Below, one piece after another: positions 19,120 through 28,414 of a DNA stretch of 43,411 nucleotides (position 1 is its first letter; each line of letters begins with the position of its first letter). The translations under genes were made by a program, and so were the position numbers. Source of the DNA: Chrysophaeum taylorii (taxonomy: Eukaryota > Sar > Pelagophyceae > Pelagomonadales > Pelagomonadaceae); assembly GCA_029834535.1 (NCBI GenBank), contig JAQMWT010000228.1, positions 1 to 43,411 on the forward strand, given 5' to 3'. The notes beneath the pieces were generated by a model. That model worked only from the letters and a program-made list of their open reading frames with translations, was not told the DNA's origin and ran no database searches.

Positions 19120-21131
19120 ATGACATCAGCATCGGGAGGGGAGCGCGGGGGTTCAGAGGGTGCTGCGCAGAGGAAGCTCGTGTTCGAAGACTTTTCGAAG
19201 GACGTCGGGTACCAATTTTGCATGCCTGGCACCTGGTGGAAGGGTGGACTGCTGCTGCTGAACGTCAAAGAGAATGGCAGGCATTCGTCGTTGAGCACCA
19301 ACCAAAGCACAAATTTCCGAGCGAGGTGCAGAAAGAGGCGGTGAAGATCTCGTGTCCGGAGTACGAAGTCGACGACGATAGCGACCGCGAGTGTTTTCTG
19401 TGTTGAATGCCGGAGTTCGAGGCCATTTCATTCGTTTGTGAGTATGAAGGCGCGGTAAGAGAAGATGAAGAAAGAAAACTATGAGCGTGAGAAGGCTCAG
19501 AGCCTCGTCAACGCCTATCGAGAATGCCGCATGCCACTGATGGAACTACTACCGAGGACGGACGAAGGGGGTGTCTCTGATGCCGACGACGATGAGGTGG
19601 CTAGCCAGTCTCGCTTGTACAAGTCAATTGTCACGTCGTGCTTCGGAGTGGCGAACGACCCCCTGGCCTGCATGTCCACCGACGGCGGCGTTTCAGAGAA
19701 GAGCGTCGCGTTTCAAATGAGATGCATCCTACCGGGCGGCGGCAACAAGCTGCCGCTGGTTCGGCAGGCTTGCAAGAGAAAGGATTCAATTAAGGAGCCA
19801 TCGAACACCAGACGGATGTCTGCGTTTATTAAGGGACAGTATCCGGCCATCTACGACGAATTTACCCAAGGCAAGTCGCCGTTCTCCACCTCGCAGATTG
19901 TCGCCGGCGAGGTCCGTCAAAGAAAGCCAACAAGGATGATATCCAGCGCTAGAGATAGAGGACATGTTGCGCGAGGACGTGTTGCGCGACCAGTACGAGA
20001 GCCTACGTTCTGATAGAGATGCGACTACAGACACCCTGTCTAGAGCCGTCGAGTCCGCTTCTTACTCCGCGTCTTTCGGCAAGGTTCCTCAGCCATTTAC
20101 TGACTTCGAATGGAGCGTCAACTCGCAGCTCGAGGCGGCCATGCAGCCACCCATGAAACTCACTCCAGACCGAAGGCGACGTTCCAGTGGCCGACATGGA
20201 GCGAGTGTACGTTTATCCTTGTATCAAGTCGCTTGAGAAACGGGAGTTGCGTGTCCAAAGACGGCACACCGGCACTGGCCCGAATCGCAAATTAGACGAT
20301 ATTCCGTGGGATGATGTTGACCAGTCCATTCAAACTTTCAGTTAGGAGCTTGTCGAAAAACTGAAGCGGCCCCACCTGCGCCGCGCGCCGGCGAAAGCGG
20401 CGATGATTTGATGCTGTTGAATCCAACGCTCAAGCTCAACCAGATTCTGCCGCAGGCACAAGCCAAGCTCGCGACTGTTACGTTCGAGGCAGCTTGGGGG
20501 GAAGCAGCAGAGAGACTCGCTTCGCTTCAGCCAGAACCGACGCAGCCTTCGCCCTATAAGAAGAAACGTCGTACTGCCGCCTCCAACTCCAACTCCGACG
20601 ACGATCTTCTCGACCTTGGCGATGACGATGAATCAGCGGATGAGCCAGTCGCTACGCCGCAGAAACACGACGCTCACATCGAGCTGGCTAAGTTCCGGGC
20701 GATGATGACTTATGATACATACCAGCAATTTGTTGTCGAAGATGGAGTTCGCGGGCAAGCGTCTCGATATGACGAAGATGTATGCGAACTCGATGATCCG
20801 CGAGGAATACCCGACGGCGACCTTGCTGTTTGAGAGTAAGGGCTGCGCACAGTGTACTCAAGCTCGCGAGGAGCGGGTCTTCAGGGTCACGAAGCTGACC
20901 AAAGTGCTGCTTCGCTCTCGCCTCAGGCAAAGGCTGCTCAAGGGCTTTGTAATCAATCATCAAACGTAACTTCCCCATTTTTCTGGAAGAAAGAAACTCG
21001 ACGGCGGCATAGACTACGACCGGCTTTTGGGCGTTGTTCAAAGAAAGAAACGCCAAACACACCACTGGTGAGCACGACAATCCCGAGTACGACGACACCG
21101 AGGTTGATGATGAAGAGTCCGGCGCCTTTTG
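19120..21131 (+). pseudogene. hAT family 2 transposase remnant
   Basis: The longest intact piece is 19465-20013 (182 residues), containing LYKSIVTSCFGVANDPLAC and KGQYPAIYDEFTQGKSPFS. It is preceded by KLVFEDFSKDVGYQF and QAFVVEHQPKHKFPSEVQ. After a frame change come LREDVLRDQYESLRSDRDA and DFEWSVNSQLEAAM. The C-terminal half is more diagnostic: DLMLLNPTLKLNQILPQAQA (20408-20465, resembling the LLDPR.K stretch ahead of hAT dimerisation domains), a basic and acidic linker, EEYPTATLLFESKG and AREERVFRVTK, then LRSRLRQ (20800-20940, resembling the SERVFS...R..L dimerisation core), and a tail with IDYDRLL and TPNT. At least three frameshifts break it. Assignment to hAT rests on this C-terminal pattern. 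Confidence 0.58.
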
Positions 21132-21540
21132 AAAACACTTGATCGCATGTAGTCCTCGCACCTCCTCTGGGCGTCCTCTCGCTCTACCCTTGATAGATAG
21201 ATGACGCCCTTCTTTTTCTTTTCGCCACCTCTTATGACGCGTCTCCGTTTCCTGCGGCCTCTTCTCCTCGCACGAATACCAACTCCCGTGGCTTCTACGC
21301 CATCTTCTCGTCGGCAGTTCTCACCCTGCCTTGCCCTCGTCGCCGCCTCCTCCCTGTTTGCAAAGCCAGTTGCGTGTTGTCCATCTCGCAGCCTTGAGCC
21401 GTAAGCCCAATACATGTCGAGCCTTTTCTGGCTCCCCACCCCGTCCGGGTCCCGGCGGGCTTCAAGATCGCGGACTATGATGCACGTAAACAGACTTACG
21501 GGCGAGGGCACAGTTACGTAATTGGACGTGTTTCATGGCA
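21132..21540 (+). other. 3' untranslated part of hAT-2
   Basis: Non-coding tail conserved with 34200-34620 (landmarks GTAGTCCTCGCACCTCCTC, CTTATGACGCGTCTCCG, GGGCGAGGGCACAGTT), showing it belongs to the element and not to the locus. Confidence 0.75.
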
Positions 21541-21689
21541 CGGGCGGCATAAACTCCGACTAGCCTCTTTTTCCCTGCAACCGCGGACACCCTGCAGATC
21601 TCTCGGATCAGCCGCAGGCGCAGGCGTGCCTTGGACGCCGACATACGCAGAAACAGCTAGACGGCAGGCACGGACGTCCCGCGAGCGTG

Positions 21690-21858
21690 GTTAGACAGCG
21701 GATACGGCTGCAGCTCCGTAGCAGATGCGTACAGCCCCAGATGCGGACACGCCGCGGATGCGGACAACGTCGCGGATGCGGACAACGTCGCGGATACGGA
21801 TAACACGCGGACTTGAATGACGAGCGGATACGGACACGCCTCGGACGCGCGGGTAAAG
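21690..21858. repeat. Right subterminal repeats of hAT-2
   Basis: Copies such as CGCGGATGCGGACAA occur twice in a row at 21755-21785, with further variants on both sides. Confidence 0.75.
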
Positions 21859-21879
21859 TGTCCGTGAGCATCTTTAAAA

Positions 21880-23586
21880 CAATCGTCGTTTGTCAATTAG
21901 GTGGACCTGGTGATGGGAGTGTCAGGCGGCACATTATGTTTGCGCAAGATAGGAGGAGCAAGGCGTAGATCATGGTTTCAGAAGAGCCGGAGACTGTCGT
22001 AAGTGTACGGTGGTGCTGAAAACAAGTGTCCCATACAGGTGGAAGGAAGTGTGCTTGGGTGAGTTCCAGTTGTCCACGTATGGCTGCTGCGCCTCGGGAT
22101 TATTACAGGCGTTGTGTTGCCATCTTGATCTCGTCGGCGGTGAGGTCCAGCTTGAAGATCGATCGTTTTTTTTTCTTCTCGCGGGTGTCGCGCAGGTCTA
22201 CCGTTGTTCGCTCGGAAGCGACGGTACAAGTTTAGTTGAGTGAGTTTTGTGAGGTACTTGTGTGTGGCGAGTTTTGTGATGCATATCGAGTCGAATCTCG
22301 CGGGAGAGGGGCGACTCGCACGTGGTGGCGACAGCAGAGTGTCGGGCCACGCGGAGGCCGCGCGAGCGAGGACCTGATGGGCGCTGGCGTCTGCAGCGGC
22401 GGTGGCGCAAGAAAATGTGGTAGGTGATATTGAGGTCAACGATGGTGCGTGTGAAGCGGGAAGAGCCCCCGGCGAAGAATGCGCGTTGTTGAGCGGGAGC
22501 AGCGCGCCAACTGGTTGTGGCGCCGGTCCTACGAACGTCTTTTGTTGGCGTGCGGAAGTACCACTCCGGGTGCGGTCGCCGTTGGTTGGACTGATGATGT
22601 CGTCATCATGTCTGCCGTGCGGTTCAGCTTCGACGGAGCGTGCGGAAACGCGCTGGTGCCAGGTGTGGGCACCGAGTTATCAAGCAGACGCGTTCGGAGG
22701 CTTTTTGCAGCTACGCGCGGCGCACGTCCCGGTCGAGGCGGAGGTCCCGTGCTCGGTGCATGCTGGTGATTGCAACGCGACCGGTGTCAGACAGGTAAAG
22801 GTGGGGGTGCAGAGAATTGCAGCAGGCTATCGAGGGAGATGCCGGGCTGCGAGGTCTTGAGTGCCCGTTGGTGACGGCCGAAGATCTGCACGGGGAGACA
22901 AGAGTGAGTGATCTGCACGGGGAGACAAGAGTGAGTGAGACGAGCGGGCAGCGTGCTGGCGGCGGTCAAGTGTCCGGTGGTGTCATGGGGCGTGCTTGAG
23001 TGGACTCGGTACCTTGTGACGTCGTCGGTCGCCTTGATGTTCTGTACCCACTCCGACGACTTTTTAGGTCTCCATGCAACGAGGGATAAGACAGCCAGTG
23101 GCGGGATGAGCGGGATTTCCGTTACACAGGTATCGATCGATCCGGGGTCTCACCGGAGTTGCTGAGTCATATGATCCGTGCTCGCGTGCGTCGTAACTGG
23201 ATGTCGATAATGCCACGCATCAAGGCTGTTAGTGCAGTTGTGACCACCGAGGTGGTGGTCTGAAGTGTCTGTGTCACACATATCTCGGTGTGCAGGGAGC
23301 CGAAGAACTGAAGGACTTATGTCAGGGTCGTTGTCGACGCGCGTCCCACTGGTAAGACCCACACTTGTCGAGTGTGTAGACGTGAGCGTTAAGCAGAGGT
23401 CATCGACTTGAGGTTTTGCCCGTCGGTACGAGAATCATGAGCGACTGGTGCGTTTTGCCACGCGAAGGTGCAACGTAATGGGCATTTCGCGCATTGGCTC
23501 CAGCTGCATGAGCGAATGGCGCTGTTGGCGTTGCTGTCAGGAGACAGCTTCTGATGCACTCGCCATAGAGGGAGGATTCTCCGTGG
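21880..23586. other. Unassigned region, possible decayed coding
   Basis: GC-rich with open stretches on both strands (for example 22402-22860 plus), but no motif I can name. A short piece near 23165-23270 (HMIRARVRRNWMSIMPRIK) looks coding-like. The LINE target-site duplication at 23587 shows this region belongs to the pre-insertion locus and not to the LINE. Confidence 0.4.
22883..22936. repeat. Exact 27-bp tandem duplication
   Basis: GATCTGCACGGGGAGACAAG plus GAGTGAGT-type ending, repeated twice without a spacer. Confidence 0.95.
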
Positions 23587-23599
23587 AGCTTGGGAATGC
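23587..23599. repeat. Left target-site duplication of LINE copy 1
   Basis: AGCTTGGGAATGC here is repeated exactly at 24840-24852, directly after the (TTAG)n tail. Confidence 0.9.
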
Positions 23600-24753
23600 C
23601 AGGAGACCGTTCATCAAGGGCCTCCACCGAATCCAAGTCCACTTCTCGATCAGCGGTGTCGTCGCCTCGGTTGACTCGATCATCGGCGTCAAGCAGGGCG
23701 ACGTCCTAGGCCCCGTCCTTTTCGTGCGCTGTTCATGGCGGCACTGACGACGTCGTTTAGACGACACATATATGGCCGCGCCCCGTGTGTCTACCGTACG
23801 CGGGAAGACTTTCAAATGACGAACCGGGGTTGGTCCGCTCGCGGCGACGAGTTTCCCTTCGATGAATCGGCGTACGCCGACGACGTCGCCTTTCTCTTCT
23901 GGGACCGCCACATCGCCGCCAGCGAGACACCGCGCCTCATCGAACACTGCGACGCCTGGGGCATGGAGGTGCATTGCGGCAACCGACACACGAAGGCGGC
24001 GTCCAAAACGGAGATGCTGTTCGTCGCTCGCCCGGCACACCTGTACGGCGACCCAAAGTCGGTCTTTCGACGACACAGACCTCTCGGAGGACATCGAGCT
24101 CGGGCGCGGCCGCTTCATTCCGGTCGTCGACCAGTTCAAGCACCTCGGCTCGGTCCTCTCGCGCGACTGCCGCGACAACTCAGACGTCGACGCGCGGATC
24201 AAGAAGGCGTTTTTCTCAGGCCTTCGGTGCCTTGCGGGACTGCATCTTCGCCTCGAAGTCCGTCTCTGCTCGCGCCAAGCGCCTCGTCTACGTTTCGCTC
24301 GTCCTGGCCATCCTCCTTCACGGTGCGGAATCGTGGTGCCTCACCGAGGTCCTGTTCCGCCGGCTGCGGTGTTTCCACGCGCAGTGCGCCCGCGTCACGT
24401 GTCGCGTGACCCGGAAACACACCTGGCTCCACCACATCTCAACGGAGATCCTGCTGCGGCGCCTCGGCCTCGAGTCCATCGACGTCTACGTCACGCGCCG
24501 CCAGCTCCGCTGGGCCGGTCACGTCGCCCGCGTGCCCTTCTCCCGACTCCCTCGCAAGATGCTCTCGTCTTGGGTCCGCTCCAAGCGCCCACCGGGGGCT
24601 CCGCAGATGACGTACGGGAGGTCGCTCGCCAAGGCACTCCGGAAATGCGACATCCCCTTCAACAACTCGTGGCACGACCTCGCACAAGACCGCGCGCAGC
24701 GGCGGTCCGCCATCAACGCCTTTTCCTCCCTCGCCTCTACCCCAACTGTGTGA
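23600..24753 (+). pseudogene. LINE reverse transcriptase, C-terminal half
   Basis: The protein copies element RNA into DNA at the target nick. Visible motifs in order: FIKGLHRIQVHFSI, GVKQGDVLGPVLF (23690-23730), the catalytic box AYADDVAFLF (23868-23897), FIPVVDQFKHLGSVLSRD (24115-24168), the thumb-like LVYVSLVLAILLHGAESWCL (24280-24340), LRRLGLESIDVYVTRRQLRW (24451-24510) and LPRKMLSSW (24550-24576). The endonuclease and the first fingers motifs are missing through 5' truncation. Frame changes near 23735 and 24070 (an extra GT relative to copy 2) inactivate it. Confidence 0.9.
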
Positions 24754-24839
24754 TTTTTTGCTCTGTGATCCTGGACCGGCTACTGCCGGCCCAGCCTGGC
24801 TCCCATGCCCGGGAGAGGTCCGAAGTTAGTTAGTTAGTT
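23600..24839 (+). mobile_element. LINE (non-LTR retrotransposon) copy 1, 5'-truncated
   Basis: It begins inside the reverse transcriptase domain and ends with the family 3' terminus CTCCCATGCYCGGGAGAG, GTCCGAAG and (TTAG)n. It is bordered by a 13-bp target-site duplication, so the insertion limits are exact. The short-repeat tail and the C-terminal region resemble RTE-like elements, but the clade call is tentative. Confidence 0.92.
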
Positions 24840-24852
24840 AGCTTGGGAATGC
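24840..24852. repeat. Right target-site duplication of LINE copy 1
   Basis: Exact repeat of 23587-23599. Confidence 0.9.
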
Positions 24853-25310
24853 GAGATGCTGCTTTTGCCGCTGTGACTCGGCCGCGCGCACGATATAGCG
24901 TTCGGTGGTGACTCCAGCGTCTAGTGCAGGGAAAATTCCCTTAAGGGATAATGGTTTACGTACCCAGGGATAATAAACTTTGGGTATGGCACTATAAGAA
25001 GTCTTGAAGTCGTGACGTCACTCCTGAGGCACACGACTAAGAAAATCAGCGTTCAACATGGCGGAGCGACCGCTGCGACCACTCAACGAGATATTTGTCG
25101 CTGCTTTGAAGATGCGAAGATGCGAAGATGCGAAGGTGCTCACTGGGAACGAGTTCGACGGAACGTCCTGTGTGCTCGAAAATCATGGCGCGCGAGGCGT
25201 GCGATGCGTTCGGCTGGGATTTATTTATTTCAGCAAGGAGATGAGGAACGGTGGCCTTACAGGTATTGCGAAGCGGCTGGGATCTATCATCATCATCGGA
25301 GTCGAGGTGC
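24853..25310. other. Unassigned, possible short coding remnant
   Basis: Contains a 12-bp palindrome TCCCTTAAGGGA near 24938 and three direct GAAGATGCG repeats near 25108-25134. The plus frame 25058-25330 is open (NEIFVAALKMRRCEDAKVL) but unrecognised. Confidence 0.35.
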
Positions 25311-25319
25311 ACCCAGCGT

Positions 25320-25435
25320 TGGGAATTCACTGGGCTCACTTCACTAGGTTCACTGAATTTGGTTCACTTCACTTCACTTCACCGAAAATTTTCGTCCGAA
25401 GTCCAACGTTCACTTCACGTTCATTCACTTTGGCT
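25320..25435. repeat. Left subterminal TTCACTTCAC repeats of hAT-1 copy B
   Basis: Clustered TTCACTTCAC motifs, in the same orientation as those at 28140-28210 on the other side of the transposase remnant. Confidence 0.7.
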
Positions 25436-25699
25436 GACGGCCAAGTCTGATGAGCCAAGTCGAGCCGCGCTACCTGGAGCTGGAGGATAATGTTGATGAT
25501 GAGGAGGAATTTAAACGCGGTGTTAACAGAAGGAGGAAGTTCACAAGAACGAGCCGATTGCGACGTCGATGTTGTGACGTGGAACACACGCCCGGCACCA
25601 AAAGTGGACGATCAACAACCAGGTTTTTTTTTCCAAGGTGTGGTGGTGGGACTGCGTGCGTCGACCGAAGGAAAATCACCCTGACCGCGTTGACCAGTG

Positions 25700-27990
25700 G
25701 GAAGGCGACGACGCATGTGTGTATCCGGTGCTGGGAGCGCCTGAAGGCGACGAGAGACTTAAAGAAAGGCACATGGCAGACGACCAAGCCCGCTTGGGGC
25801 CCACTTCAAGGCTGCGCATCCGGAGGACGAGCTGGCACGTCGACAGCTCACCAAGAAACAGAAGACAGACCAAGAAAAGGAGGGCGTTATGACGGCCGTC
25901 TGCGTTGTGGCAGCCTCGAAGGGTAAATCGGATATTACGAGTTACTTCATGGCCATGCCCAGCCAGGCAAAGCACGCTTCCCTGATGGCGTTCTCGGCTC
26001 GGCACTGCGTGTACACGTCGCAGCGGATTTCCAAGCGCACCTTTGACGACGAAGATCATCGCAGCCTAATTGAGGCGTATTACCGCGGCGGTGGCGGGAA
26101 AGGCAAGTGCCCGTTCATGACTCGAAAGGCGCTGCTTGAATGGGTGGACGCTGAATATAGTTGCTTTGTTCGAATCTTGATACACACGTCGTTACGGAGT
26201 GTTATTTATGAAGCGGCTTTCGGCAATCCATTCGCCCAGGTGTCTGCTGCATGACGGCGGCGGGACACTCAAGGATAAGAAGTTCACAAGCGACAGGCCA
26301 TTGGCCTATCCTTCATCTGGCCCGATTGGAGTGGCGTTGAGACGGTGTTCCCGCGTGGGCCTCGTTCCAGCTGACGACGGAACCGATTCCGGCACGCCTT
26401 CTCTGCTCCGTTCTGTGGTCGCGGAGCGTGCGCGAATCGATATCGATTTGGCGGCCGCAACCATTGTTCAAGAGACCGGGCTGCAATTGGCGTCGCCGAA
26501 GAATTTATTGTTGAAGTCGAAGCGTGTGACATGCATGATATCTCAAAAATCTCGGCAGCGGCATGTGGCGACTTGACACGATCCAGAGGCTAGCAGGTGA
26601 TCAATCCATTCCCAGCTGGCCAGGAGCTGCTGAACAGTGGTGGCCACGATGGAGCCAAGTACTTTTCTTACGGCAGTACACGTTTGAAGGATCTGCATGC
26701 GCTTTTGCCATTACAGCCGGGGAAATGAATCGCCGAAGCTCAAGCTCGACCTCAATAAGACGAGGTTCCGGGCGCGATACCAACTTATTCGTTCCTTGCT
26801 GCGTATGCACCACGTGCTCAAACTGTACGCGGCTACCAACATTGGACTCCCCTGGACAATCAGTGATGAGCAATGGGTGGCGTTGGCTGAATTCGAGGCG
26901 ATTTTTGCTATAACGGACGCGGCCGTTGTTTTCGTGCAACATGAAGACTTATACCTGGGGGCGTGCGCCGCATTGATCAGGCACAACATGATCGACTCTC
27001 TGCGAGCTGGGACGCTAGAAGAGTCATTGATCTCCCGAACATAAATAACTGCGAAATCCATGCCATGTAAGACTGTCGATGTTGACGACCTCAGCGAGAC
27101 CGGCAAAATCTGTCTTCAGCGGGCTATACTCGAATGTGAGCGTCGTTTTTTTTGTGGGAATAATGAAAACAACTACGTGCGTCACTTCGACTACGAATTC
27201 AACGATCGCGAGCTGATTGCCTTCCTTCTTGAATTTCGGACTATCAACTGCCGGCACCTGTCGTCCAATCAGAGAGCTCAGGCCAGGAAGTTGCTTGCTC
27301 AAGGAAGAATATGTGATTTACGCACGGACTGCATTCCACCACCACGAAAAGGCAAGTACTTCCTCCTCCGAGTCTGCGCCGCCCTCCGAGCCTGCGCCTG
27401 CCGGCAGTCTCTTGGCGGCACTCGACGCACCCGGCGCTTGGGACGACGACATTTGTGGCCACGTGCCTTCTTTTGCTATGCCTGAGAAGAACCAGATGCC
27501 CGATTTTTTCAATGTTTAGGAGTTTGAACAGGTCTTCACTCAATGGATCAGGCTCTCGAGATCGCTCAACTGGAAAGAGCATTATCCTGAACTTGAGAAG
27601 AAGGATAAAGTCGGCTTCATAGATCTGGCTGTGCTCGACGTTGGAAAGCTGTATCGACCGCTCACCAAGGAGCAGTATAGGTTCCCTCTGGAAATGACGT
27701 GAGCCTCTAAGGGTTCAATTGTTACACATGGCGCGCAGAGCTACAATGAGCGCTGCCTGAGCATTGGAAATCTTGTCCTGACTGAAGGAAACACGTTGCT
27801 CATCGCGGACGAGACGGACAAAGCTGCCCTACTGCGCACGAACAAGAATTTCTTCAATGCGGCGGCACTGGTTAAGTGCAGGGACCTCGCCGAGAGCACC
27901 ATGATTCCTTCCCCGAAGACTCTTCGGAGATGGAGGTTGATGAGGAAGAACCAGACGAAGATACCGAGGTCGTTCACATCGCCTAAAGTA
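25700..27990 (+). pseudogene. hAT-1 transposase remnant, copy B
   Basis: A cut-and-paste DNA transposase. Near 25716-25860 a BED-type zinc finger can be read across one frameshift: THVCIRCWERLK (C-x2-C), then HFKAAHPEDELARR (H-x4-H). Next come YFMAMPSQAKHASLMAF and KRTFDDEDHRSLIEAYYRGG (25940-26090), HDGGGTLKDKKF (26250-26285, a plausible catalytic Asp-Gly region), CDMHDISKISAAACGDL (26529-26575), LNKTRFRARYQLIRSLL (26745-26805) and LPWTISDEQWVALAEFEAIF (26848-26910, typical of hAT). The C-terminal dimerisation core is SYNERCLSIGNLVLTEGN, followed by LRTNKNFFNA (27738-27865). Stops and frame changes occur throughout, so it is inactive. Confidence 0.75.
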
Positions 27991-28139
27991 AGAAACACTG
28001 AACCCCATCCACGGTAACTCCTCCTTCGCCCCGAAACGCGAAAGAATCTAAGAGCACCAGACCTAGGCAATAGCGCGCGGAGGGCACGGAACTGACGGGG
28101 CTCGGCAGGGACCGGCGCTGGCGTTAAAAAAAAAAAAAG

Positions 28140-28210
28140 TGGCGTTCACTTCACAAAGGTTCGCGATCGGCCACGTAGGGTCACGTGTTCACTTCAAATC
28201 ACTTCACCTA
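28140..28210. repeat. Right subterminal TTCACTTCAC repeats of hAT-1 copy B
   Basis: GTTCACTTCAC, GTTCACTTCAAATCACTTCACC. Pairs with the left cluster. Confidence 0.7.
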
Positions 28211-28221
28211 TACTGTCACAA

Positions 28222-28292
28222 ATAATAACCGGTTAATAACCGGTTTATCCCGGTTATTCACTTTTTCGGTTTACGAACGGTTAATAACTGTG
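28222..28292. repeat. Cluster of AACCGGTTA palindromic motifs
   Basis: ATAACCGGTTAATAACCGGT followed by TTATCCCGGTTATTCAC and ACGGTTAATAACTG: at least five TAACCG/CGGTTA half-sites in 70 bp, two of which meet as a perfect palindrome. It lies between hAT-1 copy B and the RAP-domain gene. It may be the true hAT end or a protein-binding cluster. Confidence 0.7.
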
Positions 28293-28324
28293 AGGTGCGG
28301 TAGTCTTGCTGCTCACAACCTTTT

Positions 28325-28350
28325 GTAAGTAAGTAAGTAAGTAAGTAAGT
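28325..28350. repeat. (GTAA)n microsatellite
   Basis: Six and a half GTAA units, about 65 bp beyond the stop codon of the RAP-domain gene. Confidence 0.95.
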
Positions 28351-28414
28351 GTACCCCCTTTACTCCACTTTCATAAGAGTAGTGAGTCGGCTTGAACACG
28401 TGTAGCCACACCTG

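Larger units (their letters stand above)
18812..21876 (+). mobile_element. hAT family 2 element with terminal and subterminal repeats
   Basis: The transposase remnant is flanked by similar repeat blocks. At the left edge, TAAAGAAGCTCACGGAT (18812-18828) is matched at the right edge by GTCCGTGAGCATCTTTA (21860-21876), an inverted pair with two mismatches in 17. Just inside each lie several copies of GCGGATGCGGACAC-type units (18840-19000 and 21690-21858). Terminal inverted repeats plus many short subterminal repeats are the usual layout of hAT elements. The 8-bp target duplication expected for hAT was not clear. Confidence 0.6.
25330..28210 (+). mobile_element. hAT family 1, copy B
   Basis: A transposase remnant with a BED-like zinc finger at the start and a hAT dimerisation core at the end, bounded on both sides by TTCACTTCAC clusters. 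It is inverted relative to copy A (9800-12715) and more complete. Exact terminal inverted repeats were not found. Confidence 0.72.

Noticed and set aside
23862..24833. 323-residue Pro/Arg-rich frame overlapping the LINE
   Set aside because: An alternative frame of the reverse transcriptase. The motif-bearing frames are the other two. The same shadow recurs on the minus strand at 29983-30801.
28222..28292. Telomere-like repeat
   Set aside because: The motif is palindromic and irregularly spaced, unlike a telomeric tandem repeat.
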